Shown here: in pieces, positions 10,981 to 24,400 of the stretch
Numbering within the stretch: position 1 is the first letter of the stretch
How the letters are laid out: each line of letters opens with the position of its first letter
Origin: Poecilobothrus nobilitatus
Lineage: Eukaryota > Arthropoda > Insecta > Diptera > Dolichopodidae
Direction: 5' to 3'
Assembly (NCBI GenBank): GCA_947095535.1
Contig: OX352774.1
Span: 79,050,416 to 79,114,415, forward strand
Length of the DNA: 64,000 nt
The notes under the pieces: model-generated
Told to the model about the DNA's origin: nothing
What the model saw: only the letters and a program-made list of their open reading frames with translations
Databases searched by the model: none
Program-made: the position numbers and the translations under genes

Positions 10981-11689
10981 TATACTTAGTTTTTTTCTAA
11001 ATCCAATTTATTTTTATTTGTGTATCCAAAATAAATAAAATAGAGCAGAAAATAAACCGCCTGAACGAACACTAAACAAAATTTTCCGTTTAAATTATTG
11101 TTTTAAAATATCGACATTTCATTTGCAAAAAATCAATATTGAAACAACTTGAATCAATTAATTGAAACCGGGAAATTTTTCAGTTGAATTGAAAAATGTC
11201 AAAATCAACCAAGTTCAGTTGATTCTCCCGACATCACCTATAGTTTTTGACTAATAAACAAAATAAATTTTGTACATTTGTTTATTTTAAAATGTTTATT
11301 TATTTTTTTGACACTTTAAAATTGTAATGCCATATATCCATCATGTATCCATAGCAATTTTTTGTGGTAGAGAGAAATGTTTTTCTTAGATATATAATTT
11401 TTGCACATGTATTAAAAATATCCACGATATTTATGGAAAATATATTCAAAAAACATTTTTTCGTGGATATTTTATATATGGTTACCTTCTTGGTTTTCAA
11501 ATGTTTCATAGATATTTTTTTAAGCTTTATATCTTTACATATCATTTTTTTATCTTCTGCCTATGTTCTAATATTTTCGTGGATATACCAGTCTAATAAA
11601 AACCAATCTTTAAAAATGACATTTATACATTTTCATTACATATATTTTTTAATTTATTATAAAATAATATATTACTAATATATATGCGC
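10981..11689. other. A/T-rich intergenic DNA with a short inverted repeat
   Basis: The frames at 11300-11545 and 11364-11678 on opposite strands overlap, are low-complexity and look like chance. TCCACGATATTTATGGAAAA (about 11420) and TTTTTTCGTGGATATTTTAT (about 11456) suggest a small imperfect inverted repeat. Confidence 0.4.
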
Positions 11690-11945
11690 AGTTCACTTGA
11701 AGCAAATTAAGCTCATTTCGAGAAATTTTGTAGAATGGAGATTAACCTATGCAGAGTGTGTATAAGTAGAAGGCGGAATAGTACTACATGTTCTGTACGA
11801 ATGCCAAGTCTTAAAATTCCAAAGGAGAAGAACTTTGAAAGAGCGATACTGGCAGAACTTCTCTGAAGTTAAATGCAAAGGCGAGGCAAAATTTATAAAA
11901 TTAATGAAGATAACATGCATTGACTCGATAAAACGTTGCAAGTGA
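11690..11945 (+). pseudogene. LINE ORF2 C-terminus with zinc-knuckle remnant
   Basis: The plus strand reads NLCRVCISRRRN in one frame and, after a one-base shift, VLHVLYECQVLKFQRRRTL, ERYWQNFSEVKCKGEAKFI and a stop. C-x2-C followed by H-x4-C (HVLYEC) is the zinc-knuckle pattern at the extreme C-terminus of reverse transcriptases of Jockey/R1-type non-LTR retrotransposons. Only this tail is present, as expected for a 5'-truncated LINE. The frameshift makes it a fossil. Confidence 0.7.
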
Positions 11946-13882
11946 CGAGCAGAACATTAAGGATGAAAGGATAATCTAAATTCTAAACAAGAAACAGATA
12001 TTAAAACAATAAGATATTCAATACTGAAATTTAAAAATTTAAATAAAAATCAAATTAATTATAATTTCAAGCAATTTAAATATTATATAATATGTATTTC
12101 TGTTAAATGTTCTACTTTAATTTTTGTTTTTTTTTATAATAGTTTTACTGTCTATTACAGAATACTTATATTTCTTATATATGTACATACATATATTAAA
12201 TATTTGAATTTTTTATATTCGAAGATTTTAAATTTGTTTTTTTAATTAAAATTGAACATTATTTAAAAACTGTTTTTTTTTTTTTTTTAATATTTTAAAA
12301 GCAACATTAAGTATTTATTTATTTTGTTCTTATTTTAATATTGTAAAATAATATAAGATTTTCCAATATATATGTCTTAATGTTTCAAAAAACGAGTAAA
12401 TAATAAAAATAAATTAAATACTTTTAAAATAATAATTGTATGTTTTTATGTTTTAAAGAATAAGAAAATTGCGTATATGATTAAAAAGTAACTACATATA
12501 TATTATATAGAGTATTCACGTAAAAGAAAAAAGTTAGACAGTTTTTTTTAATTTCGTAAAATCAAGTTGATCGTATTTTAGTTTATTTTTATTGTAGTTT
12601 TTCTATTTCTTTTTTTTTTTGTTTGTATGTCAATCGATGTATGTACAATATATGTATGTATATATTTCTTCAAACTTTTACGACTTCTTTTTAAAAAAAT
12701 GTTGTTTTTATTTTTTTTTTTTTGGCGAAATATTTATGAGCCTTTCCTTTCCTTCTTTTGCATTAATTTTTATGAAATTTTTATTTAACTTTAAAGTGTT
12801 GTGTTGTGTGTGTTTTATCATAGAAAAATAAAATATACATAGCTATATAATCACAATGTATACCTACAGTATAAATATAATTTCTAAATATGATTACATA
12901 TTTAAAAACAAAAAACCTCGATTCTACCCCAATTTTTCTTCCACACATTACATATTATGACATTCGCTAAGTTTTGAATACAAATAATGCATATGTACAT
13001 AATATATTTTTTGATATGATTTTTCTATTACAAAACCTATTTTATAATAATCATCTCATATTAAGTATATGTTTCATAGTATTAACAAATAATTAAAGTA
13101 ACCTATAAAAGTGTAATATTAATATTTTTTAATTTTAATAAAAATGTAAAAATTCCACTTAATGAAAAAAAATATATTATATATGTATGTACTTTGGCTT
13201 ATGTTTGGTTGTAGCAAATAGAAAAAAAATTTGTACATACATACATACATTAATAATTGACATACAAACAAAAAAAAAAAAAAGAATAAAAATAAAACAA
13301 AGAAATAAGCTCAATTTGATTTTACTGTATACCAAAAATACGGTCATCTTTTTACGAAATATCCCAAATACGATAATGGGGTGATTTCAAATCAACAAAA
13401 TTGACGAACATTTTTTGTTCTACATGAATACTCTATGTCATGATACAAACTTCGACAAAAATTACTTAAATAAACAAAAATTTAAATAACGGTTAAACTA
13501 TAAATAACATTCGCTAGACTTAGGTTCTACTAGTATACATATACAACGTTTAACATTTATTTGACGTAAAATTTATTAATTTTAATTTTTCTTTTTTTTT
13601 AAATATAGTATAGATTTCTTTTTTTAGCTTTTATAAGCTTAAATTTAATTTAATTTTAATTTATTATAAGTCACAATTTATTAGAATTCGGAATTTGATA
13701 AAAGAAAATAATACGAATATAATATAAATATGTATAAAAAATTATCAAATCAATAAAATTAAGATTAAAAAATGCTAATTTTAAATCAAAGCATTTAAAA
13801 TCATTAATTTAAAAAATAATTTTATAAATTTCGATACAATATTAGTACAATAAATAGATATATCATTAAATATTGATTGATT
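11946..13882. other. A/T-rich intergenic DNA
   Basis: Nothing supportable: long A and T runs, TATGTA-type microsatellite patches (about 12180, 12640, 13190 and 13240) and short chance frames. Confidence 0.5.
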
Positions 13883-13895
13883 TGTCATTATATAT

Positions 13896-14093
13896 ATATT
13901 TTTTTTTTATTTCTCTGCCAGATTTCTCTTATAAATGTGAACAGAAAATGTACACAGCCTTTCCTGTTCAGGCGTGTTTGTAAATGTCGTAAGGGGGAAT
14001 AACTCTTACGACGTGCGTGGGATTCGAACCCACCCTCTCTCGGCGTTTACAGCGTATTTTATACGCTCTTACCCACTAGGTCACCGAGGCCCC
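13896..14093 (-). mobile_element. tRNA-derived SINE, full-length copy with target duplication
   Basis: Read on the minus strand, the element opens with a tRNA-like head: TGACCTAGTGGGTAAGAGCG is an A-box and GGTTCGAATCCC (14019-14030) a near-perfect B-box of the internal RNA polymerase III promoter. A palindromic segment follows (CGTAAG...CTTACG, 13988-14010), then a body containing CTGAACAGGAAAGGCTGT and a terminal A-run (seen as T on the plus strand). A perfect 13-bp direct repeat TGTCATTATATAT flanks it (13883-13895 and 14094-14106), proving insertion by target-primed reverse transcription. Related copies are at 40204, 57484 and 60514. The body is not tRNA-like, so this is not a tRNA gene. 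Confidence 0.88.
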
Positions 14094-14106
14094 TGTCATT
14101 ATATAT

Positions 14107-17100
14107 TATTTTATAGTGTTTTTCAATCACATTTTAGAAATTGTATTAATTATTTTAATTTCGGCTTAAATTTTTTTTAATAAGATATTTTAATAGATAA
14201 TTAGTTCCATTTTATAGATCCAACGGTCATTTTATTTTATACACAAAACTATGATTTTATCTCTAATTAAATTAAATTTTAAAATAATTATGCTGAAATA
14301 GAAAAAACTATGTTCAATTAATTAAAGAAAGATTTAATAAGAATTGTGCATAATATTGTCAAATAAATTGTCAACAAATCGCCCTGAAACCTTCGTCAAA
14401 CAAATTATTGAAATATTGCTTTTGAAAGCAAACTTTAAATTTACTTCTAAATTATTCTTTTTACATATATATTTATGTAAATTATGCATTTAATTATTTA
14501 AATAAATATCGAGAAAACGCGAGAAGTTGACACAAGATTTTCACACGGGAAATTTAAAAAAATGTGATTCACGAGATTTCTATATAATGCACGCTAACAA
14601 ATTATTAATTAAATATGTTTAAACATAGCAAACGGTTAAAAATTGAACAATAATATAAATGTTTAATTAAAAAAAAAAAATATCCATAATTTTTAGTTTA
14701 ATGAATAAAAGGCTTTAGAAAATTCTTATGGCCTTTAATAAAGCGTATTCTATATAATATTATAATATGTATGATTACCATACACTAAATAAAAACTATC
14801 AAGACCGGAACTGAAGAGAATGCAAAAGCTTAATTTATCCCACTATTTATATTGGCTCTTATGGGAAAAACAAAAGCTAAATACTGGGGTAACTTTTCAT
14901 TCTTTATAAATTCAAAAATAGACTTTTCGTATATTTTTTTCATTTTTCTCCATTAAAACTTAAAAAAAGAGCAACAATTTGGTACAATACAGAACACTAA
15001 ACAGACTACAGTCTACAGTCTACTATGCAATGCAGTATAATAAATGCAGCACAAAAAAATGAATGAATTAAATTTTAGAATTTTGAAAATTTTTTTATGT
15101 TATTTATTTTGTATGTATGTATGTATGTACCTATATAATGTACCTTTGATAGGAATATATAATTTTCATAGTCTATTTAGCCTTATTATATGTAAACTTG
15201 AAGATAATTTTCAAAGATATCTAATGATGGGAAGAAAAACAAAATTTACTAAGAATTTAATACATCGATTTAGAGTGAACATATTATGATCATAGATTAA
15301 AAATGACATTATTATTGTACTGTCATTTATAAAATGACATAAATAAAAAAGGTAATAGCACCTTTTCATCGATTTTTTCCTACTTTCCTAATAAGTTTTA
15401 TTTAATCAATGATAATATTTAACTGCTTTGAACTTTCTACATTATGTTTTAAATTTTAATATTATTGTGTTGTAGAGAATTAATGATATTTCTAAAAAAA
15501 AAAAACAAAAGCAAAGGAAATCTGAATATAAATTCGTCTTATTTAAAAATGTAATTAATTATATATTAGCTGTAGTTTATGTTAAGTCTATGGTAATTAT
15601 AACGGATGTATTAAGTTTGTTTTTGCAATTTTCCTACAGACTCCTGAATCAATTTTGAATAATTGAATTTATACGTTTCTAAAATATGATTGAAAAATAA
15701 ATGCATTTTTAGATATTTTAAAATATTAGTTGTTTTTTTTTGTGATATGATTGGAAAATTACATATTTTAATATTATTTTCTTAAATTTTTTTTTTTTTA
15801 TTTTTAAGATTTTACTTTTGAAATTTTAAATTTTGATATTTATTTTTTTTTATTATTTATTTATTTATTTATTTTTTAATTTTCTAAATAAATTTTTTAT
15901 CATTAAATTTGAAATTTTCCTTTTAAGATATGTTTATTTTAAATATGTTTGTATTTATTCAATATTATTTGAAATATATTGGAATTTTTAAAGATTTTTC
16001 TTTTTCTCATTTCGCTCAAATCTAACCAGGTATTTTATACATGTACCTATGTATTATATAAAGCGTCAAATTCTTTTATTTATATTAAACTTTTTTTTTT
16101 AAATAATGTTTTATTAATGAATTTTAAAATTTTTAATATTTTTTTTTTTTTTTATATAATATTTAATTCTAATACTTAAATTCAATTCTACAAACAACAC
16201 AACCTAATTTCATAAGATTATAATTTTTTTTTTTGCCTTTATATTTTTTTTTTTTTTTTAGTATATAAATTTTTAATATAATTTTTTTCTTTTCATATTG
16301 TTTGATATTATATTTTTATTTAAATCTTAGAAGATTTGTGTTTCAAAAAATAGATCTTAATTAAAATTTTTAATAAATTAAAAAATTAATGTTAAGTCAA
16401 ATTTAAAAGTACATATCATATTTTTCGAAGGGGGTGGTACTTATATTAATCTCATCAATTCTGTTACGCTAACTGTAATTAATAAAATAAGTAAATTTAT
16501 TAATTACAGTTAAATAATCAATTAAATAATCAAATTAATTAAATATGCTCTGTACGAGCTTAACAGCTCTTTTGAGAAATAAATGAGAAATAAATAAATA
16601 AATTTAAAAAAAAGAAGCTTCTGAAAAATTATCTTGTTAAGTATTTAAATTTGAATTTAAATTAACAAACACCTTTTATCGTAGTGAGAACTGAGATCAG
16701 TTCGAAATAGTAGAATTTAGAAAACTTAAGGTGAAAACTCAATATACGCTTTCTACGCTAACTAAATAGAAAAGCGTAAAACGCATGAAATGCATAAAGT
16801 TATTCAACTTTCAACTTTTTTATGGTTTTTACGCTTTTGACATTTGGAAAAAAAAAAATGGAAAAACATTAAAAGAACAAAAAAGTTATTTTGACGATTC
16901 ATTTTTAATTTTTTTGCTATAAGATTGTTATTTTTTTTTAAGTTAAAATTATTAGAAAGTTTAAAATTTAAATTAAAGTTAAATTTGTTGCCATTTAGAC
17001 CATCAGTTTTAATAAAAACAATTTCTCTTTGTTTACAATTTTTAATTTGCTGTTAATAGCGTTCATTATGTTTTAAAGGTATCAAAAACGCAAAATGCGC

Positions 17101-17240
17101 AAAATACATTAATATTTTTACAAATTAACAACATATTTTAGAATTTTATTGTTTATTTATATATAATTTAAATTGTTAAATATTGTTCGAAAGCGTGAGG
17201 TAAAAAGAAAATTTAAATTTTATACATTACATGATCGTAA
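14107..17240. other. A/T-rich intergenic DNA with a 17-bp hairpin
   Basis: No gene can be supported. One perfect hairpin stands out: TAACTGTAATTAATAAA at 16470-16486 and its exact reverse complement at 16496-16512, loop 9 nt. Open frames at 15044 and 15979 are low-complexity and look like chance. Confidence 0.5.
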
Positions 17241-19200
17241 TATAATAATTAATAATTCACCCGCATCAGTTGACATATACGTTTATATGTCATCATACGA
17301 AAAATATAACTGACGCGATAAATCATGCAAAAAATAAAACCAACATTTGCAGAGTCAAAAGTGATGCTTTTAAATTGACGCGATATTAACTGTCAACATC
17401 ACCTGGTCTAGTATTTTTTCAAGACGTTTTATCATTTTAGAAAAAAATTATTACAAATATAAGTTAATTTATTTTTAAAGATAGACAATAAATTATCCTA
17501 GAAAATATTATGCAATCTTTATAATATACTTTTATAGTATACTTTTACAAAAAAAACAAAATAGAAAGTCTAATATTTTTAAATTTCTTTCCTTTTTTTT
17601 TTTTATTTACTTTTCAAAACAAAATAGAAAATTCAAATTGTCATATCATAACAAAAAAAAAAAAAATTTAACGGTAGCAAGAACTACCAACATTACAAAC
17701 ATTTTTTTACGCGTTTTCTTTTCCGAAAAAAAAATGTTAATCTTAAAAAAGGGCAAAACTGAAAAAATTTACTCTTCTTTAGACTTTAGAAAATTACTCT
17801 TCTTTAGACTTTCATCCTCGGAAGATGAAGAAGATGATTGCAACAATTCGTTTTGCACAAAATTTCTAACATGGAATATAATAACATAATAATGAATTCG
17901 TAACATGGGTGTCCCCCATTCCCCATATTTTAATATTATTATTATATTTTCAGGGGACATTTTAATATTACATATATGTACGTATATGCTTATTACTATT
18001 TAAAACTTAAATTGACCTAATAAATATATACACATATATGTAGTAATTCTCGACAGTATAAAACTTTGTTGCCCGGACAATTATTTCCAGGTGAAGTTTT
18101 TAAAAAAAATATTGCCCAGTGCTTCTTTAGCCTTAAATGTTTTTCAGAAAAGAGCACGAAAAAAATGCATTTTTATTTGCAAAAAAGAACGAACAAATGT
18201 GTCATGTAAAAAAAAATGCAACCTCACGAGAAATTTTTTTACAAAAAAAAAAACGCTATTAGAGAAATATAAATTTAAATAGACGTGACGCGATTCATTT
18301 ATTCCAACACTGGATTGATGCGTATTGAAGAATATGGTTAATAACTGTTATCTTTTTGGTCACACACACACACCTTCCTTAAAGTTTGTCAATTTTTTAT
18401 TGCAATAAAATATATGTATATGTATGTATATAGAATAAGATCTATATTTTAAAACACTTTACATAATAATATGTATTTTGAAAGTACATCCCTTTATATA
18501 AACAAAAAAGGAGTTTAATATTTCTTAGTAAAGAAATTTAGGTTTAATTTCTAACAATCACTATTAACCTTTTTTAATATAATTATGTAAATAGTTTTTG
18601 ATATAAGTTTTAATTATATATTTTTTTTTACTTTTAATTCAAGAATATATTATTTTAAGGCAAATTTTGAAACTTCAAAGGTTTTTGGGTTTTTTTTCTT
18701 TTCTTTTTTTAATTTATTTCATTATTTTAATTTAATTTGGTCATTTATTTTTAAATTTTAATTTTTAAATTGATTTTTATGAATATTTTCAAGATTATGG
18801 ATTAATGTACTTTCAAAATTTTATTTTATATATTACATCTGTAGTTAAAAATTTTTATAAATCTTGTAGATAATAAATTGTCATATAAAGAATAACAAAA
18901 TATGAATAATCTCTTAATTTTTAAATTTAAACAACTATACATTTCGTTTTTATTAAACCGAAAAAATTAATTTAATGCTATGATAAAGAGAAACAAAGTC
19001 CACGTTTATGCTGAAGATAAAATTTTTAACTGTGCTATAAGACTAAAACGGCAGAACAAACAAAAAGAAAAAATTAATTTCTTTTTGAAAGATTTCTTGT
19101 TTTTTTTTTTTGTAAATATGATGGTGGTTGATTAACATGATAATGGTATCACAATTAACCGAACAGGTAATACATAAATCTGCCATTGAACTAAAGGTAT
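17241..19200. other. Intergenic DNA with a small orphan frame
   Basis: On the minus strand at 17769-17860 a frame reads VRNFVQNELLQSSSSSSEDE and ends KSKEE. It has a short internal duplication (CTCTTCTTTAGACTTT twice, about 25 bp apart). It may be a decayed transposase start but cannot be named. At 17265-17330 GTTGACATATACG and its partner TATATGTCATC sit inside an imperfect stem-loop. Otherwise A/T runs. Confidence 0.35.
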
Positions 19201-19222
19201 TCCACATATAAGAAGTGTTTCC

Positions 19223-19750
19223 GTTCTAGGGCAGGTAGGGGAGCTAAAAATTAGTAAATATTTGTTTGTTAGGAAGAGGGTCTATTCTGAACATTTTTTT
19301 TTAAATATGGGGCTTTAATGATTTTTGTTGCAATTTCATATAAATATCTATAACTTTTCTAATGACTGTTACTTTAAAAATTTTCAAATGCATTTTGTTT
19401 CTAGAGTTAAATATCGACCTTTTCAAACATTCTACAAGAAAATACCCCAAATACGGGGTATTTAAAAAAAAATTAAGTTTGAAACGGTTTTTTTTTTAAA
19501 TTACTTTAAATCTTAATTAATTTGTTATTGCCGGGTATATGGAAATCATCAGTACATACAAATTAAAGCTCCTAATTTACTATTTCGTTGCATTTCACTA
19601 AAGCAAGCCATTCAAAAGTTATAGATTTTTTATAAAAAATCAGCAAAAATCATTAAAGCCCCATATTTCGAAAATGGTGTATAATAGACTAAACTAACAG
19701 TTCCCATACTTTCTTGCTAGTTTTTACATGTCCTACCTGCCCCAAAACAG
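19223..19750. mobile_element. Inverted-repeat MITE, family with TTCTAGGGCAGGTAG ends, copy 1
   Basis: The left end reads GTTCTAGGGCAGGTAGG and AGCTAAAAATTAG. The right end, reverse-complemented, reads GTTTTGGGGCAGGTAGGACA and TAAAAACTAG. The arms continue inward for over 100 bp and share TATGGGGCTTTAATGATTTT exactly (about 19305 and 19650). The centre carries TACCCCAAATACGGGGTA, itself a palindrome. A shorter relative lies at 56571. No coding sequence; superfamily unresolved. Confidence 0.75.
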
Positions 19751-20823
19751 ATAGCGCATTCTTGAGTATATAGTTGTTCTCCTTATTTAATTAAAGTTAA
19801 GTCATAATATAATATTTAAGTTACTTGAAACAACTTAAAATAACTTAAATATATTTTAAATTTAAATTCACAAAACAAAAAATTATAAATTTTTAAAAAT
19901 TATAATTAATTTTTTTTTTTTTTTTTAGAGATTATTCAATTTTCATTTTTTTTTATATAAATTTATTAAGTACAAATTTATTATCTAAAAATTTTGAATT
20001 TATTTTATTTGATTTTTTTTTAATTAATATTTTATTTATTATAATTAATATAATACTAATATGTATGTAAATTTTTTTTTTTTTAAATATTGTTTTAAAG
20101 CCAGGCATATATTTATATAATATGTATTTATTTTTTTAATTTTTTTTTTTTTTTAATTTTAAAGCTACATTTTGTATTTATGTGATTAGTTTAATTTTAA
20201 AGCATATACGAAAAAAATTTATAAATACTATATTAATTTTTTTTTCTTTTATTTAATTATAATTATATATTTTAAATTAAAATATAAATTATTAATAAAA
20301 AAAAATTTATTTTTATACATAATTAATAATAATTCATATAGAAAACATTTTAAATAACTTATAAATGAATTTTATATGGCAGTATATTTTAACATTTTAA
20401 CATTTTATCATATTGTATAATTAATAATTTTTTGTTCTTTTTTGTATTAATTAATTATTAATTAATTAATTATTGTCAATTTATTGTCATTAATTTTCTG
20501 TTTTTAAACATTTTAATATATATTAATTAGTTAATATAATTAGTAAATTTAAAATTATAATAATAGAAAAAAAAGTTTATTTTTATATAATTTATTTAAA
20601 TAAATATTTATTATATATTTAATATTAATATAAAATTGTATCCTTATAACATATTTTATTCAAATTTATAATGTAATTTAATAACTAAATATAGAAACCT
20701 TTCTTCAAAATACTATTAAGTAAATTTAATTTAAATTTTAATAAATATTTAAAAATAATTGAAACTAAATTGATTTTGGAAATATTTTTTTTTTTAGTTA
20801 ATATAAATTAAAATTTTTCTTTT

Positions 20824-21440
20824 AAGGTGGAATTTTATCTTGACGATTTTTCCCGCGACTTGATTTTTAATCAGAGGGAAATCAAAGGGTAATAGCATTT
20901 ATTTATTTATTATATGAGAATACAGTGTATTATTAGACAAGAATAACAATATAATATATATTGTTATTTATAAATTAAATATCAGAGATATTTTCAGATC
21001 GATTTTTGATATTTTGTTCTGGTTTTTAGAAAATTATCTTTCACTTTTAGATAATTTTTGAAAAATCGTTGATAATTTTGCCAAATTGGCAGCACTGATT
21101 ATATAAAATTTGACAATCAGTTATTTTAAAAGATTTTTTAAAAAAGTGGCAATCAATAATCAAAAAAAAAAAATTAATTATATTATATAAAAAACAAAGG
21201 AAAAATATTTAAACGAATTTTATTTAACATATGGAAATGTAAAATTTTATTAAAATATAAACAAATAATTTTGACGTTTGAGGTTAGTGCTTCCGTTTAA
21301 AATATAAAATTATAAAAGGAAATTTTTTTGCACTGATCTATTTATTTTGTTCTATGTAAAATTTCTATATACTGCCCGTTTTTATTTTCCCGATTAAAAA
21401 TCAAATCAGAAGAAAAATCGTACAGCTAAAATCCACCTTT
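20824..21440. mobile_element. MITE with AAGGTGGA...TTTTTC inverted ends
   Basis: AAGGTGGAATTTTATCTTGA followed by CGATTTTTC at the left is mirrored at the right by the reverse complement of GAAAAATCGTACAGCTAAAA followed by TCCACCTT. Subterminal GATTTTTAATC also occurs on both sides in inverted orientation. The ~600-bp interior has no coding potential. No unambiguous target duplication was found, so the superfamily is open. Confidence 0.7.
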
Positions 21441-24400
21441 GTTAATTTTTAAGAATTATTTTGTTTGTGGAATAATATAAATCCACCGATAAAGTTTAAA
21501 GATTTTCTTCTCTTAAAATTTTTTTTTTCGGATCTTCTATTTATTATTTTCATTTAGTTTATTTCCTTTTTTCTATTAAAAGTTATTTATTTAAATCAAT
21601 TTTTATATTAAATATTATATTAATTTATTAAATTCAAAAACCGCAATTTTTTTTTTATTAGAAAATCAAATATTTTGTGTGTCATTGTGTGAAAATTTCG
21701 AAAAGAAATATGGTGATGACAAAAACGATACAATATTAAATTAACAGTCGGTTCGTATTCACTATTCATATTTCAGATGAATGCTAGAAGATTATGGAAT
21801 ATAATTAATTGTATCTGTGTTTATTATAGAAAAAAATTAATTGAACTTATTGAAAAATTAATTAAATTTTTTTTTAAATAGGTATGAAAATTCAAAATAA
21901 ATAATTAAATTAAAATGAAACAAAATTAAAAAAAAATTCATTTTTGATTGACAGAAGCGTATTTTTTTTTTAAATTCTGTATTTTAAGATTGAATAATAA
22001 AATAAACAATTGAATTAGGTACTAAATTATACATCTAACGAATTATAAGATGAATAATTTTTTCCAGTTTCGTCCTCTATAGCAAAATCTAATTAATTGA
22101 ATTAGTTTTAAACTTTAAATATTCAATTTTAAAATAAACAGTAAAATTTCCTTAAAAAAATTAAAATTCAAATTGGCAAAAGGTTTTCCTATTCCAAGGA
22201 ACGGAATATTCATATACAATTGTTTCCAAGGAACGGAATATTCATACAAAAACTTTGAACAAGGAACTTATTTATATTTAAATCTTTTCAACGTTTTCAT
22301 CCTTTCACATTACCAAGCATGAACCAATTTATGTAAGAGAATTTAAGGTTTTATATTTTTTCCTTTTTTTTTTAATTGTTCTAAGTAGCATTTGAATCGT
22401 TCTAAAAAAGTTTTACTGCCAATTAAAACAAATTTCGTTTTTGAGCGAAAAAAAATACAATTTTTACACACAAAAGTGTACAAAACTAAATTTCTGAAAA
22501 TTAATTGAGTGCACCGGCTTGGAGTATAGAGAAATTGATCATATATATCATATTCCAAAATCTAAATTTAATTTTTTACTTTTTTATAATCAAATATGAC
22601 CAAATTGCATTCAAATAACCGCTTTTTTCATTCAAATTAAACCTTTTTCTTTGAAATTACTTATTTTTTATTCAAATTAAACCATTTGTCAGTGAAAGTA
22701 TGTACTATTTCTCTTTTTTTTTTAAATTAAACAATTTTCTGTATGCAAATGCTATCAGAAATGTTAAATTAAGCTATCAAGTTGTGCTCAAAAAATTTAC
22801 AGATAAATTCCAGATAAATTCCTTGGGTGAATTTTTAACCTGATTGGGAATTAACGTATAAAAATGTTAAAGAAATTTTGAAAGTTACATACATAAGTCA
22901 TAACTCAAAGAGCTGCAGCACCCATATTTTTCAAAATTTTCAGATTATATAATGTGTTTCGCAGAAAATAGCACATCTAGCAAATACACAAAGTTAAATA
23001 AAAATTTCAGTAAAAACAAAAAATTGAGGTTTTCAAAAATTAAAATTGAGTAAATTTTCATCCAAGGAGTCACGTAGTAAATGTTGTAATAACTGCTATT
23101 TTTCAAAGTTTTATAAAAACAAATAACATTTTTAACAAAGAATAGCATTTCTGTTAAAGAAAAGTATATATTTTATACAAAGATGTATAAAAATTGTAGC
23201 AAATCCAGAATATTTGGCAACACCAACAAAAATTGTTTTGAAAATTGTGTAAATTAAATTTTAAATTAAAATTGTGTAAAAGCTCATCCAAAGATAATAA
23301 AAGGATTAAGTTTAAAAATAAAAATTGTTTTCAAAACTATAAAGACAAAGATTTAATTTAACTGAAAAATAGTTGTATTTGACTTGAAGAGTATATATTA
23401 ATACTATTTGGATACTTTTGAGATCAAATATAATTTTTGTAATAATAATATATGTACCTATTTTAAATATTGAAATTAAAAAAGGTTCATTTAAATTATT
23501 AGATATTACAATGGCAAGAAGAAACTATCAAAAGTTATTAAATTACTACATAGTATAAAGTACCAATTATTTATCAATTTTTAATATAAAAATCCAATAA
23601 AATCCTTATATAAATGTCTAAATTTGGATATGATACATATAATAAAAAAAATTTATATGATATATAAGCAAAATATTATAAAAGTATGTAAATGTAGAAA
23701 AAAAAAATTGAATCTGAAATATTATCAGCAAACTACAAAAATAAAAAAATGGATTTTATTAAAAAGAATGGAATGTGTAAAAAAAAAAAAATATAAAATA
23801 ATAAATAAAAAAAACAAAATGAAATAATTGAAAAAATACATTTTAATTGGAAAGAAAACATCAATAACAAAATATACACAATACAATTAAAGAATTTTTT
23901 TTTTTTTTACAAAAATTGATGGCATTCTATATATATATATATATATATATAATTCTAATAATAAATATATGGATTGGTACAATTATTCTTTTTATATTTT
24001 ATTTTTCACAACATAAAGTTTTTAATTTTAGTTCTATTTTTTTTTTTTTTTTTTTGTTTTTCTTAAGTATACAATAGCTAATAATAATTTTCGAATTTTT
24101 TCTTTTTTTTTTCTTTTTCTTAATTTAATTTTTAAGTATTTAAAGCACAACTAATTGTCCTAAGTACACAATATATATATAGCGTATTTCTTTTATAATT
24201 AAAAACTTAACATTAGAACTATTAATTAGCCAATTAATTTAAAATGAATAAAGAGTTATGCGTTTTATGAATTGTTTACAATAAACAGGTAATAAATACA
24301 ATTGATATTATCTTATAAAGTTGTAAAAATCTTTTTGTTTTTTTAAAAAACGATTACAAAAACATAAGGATATCTACAAAATTTTCGAGAAGGAAATTAA

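Noticed and set aside
14005..14093. tRNA gene
   Set aside because: A and B boxes are present but stems are incomplete, the element has a non-tRNA body, poly(A) tail and target duplication; it is a SINE. The same holds for 40204 and 60600.
13974..14180. 68-codon plus-strand frame
   Set aside because: It lies across the SINE at 13896-14093, antisense to it, and has no independent support.
23931..23951. Functional element in (TA)n tract
   Set aside because: Simple microsatellite in A/T-rich DNA; similar tracts occur throughout.
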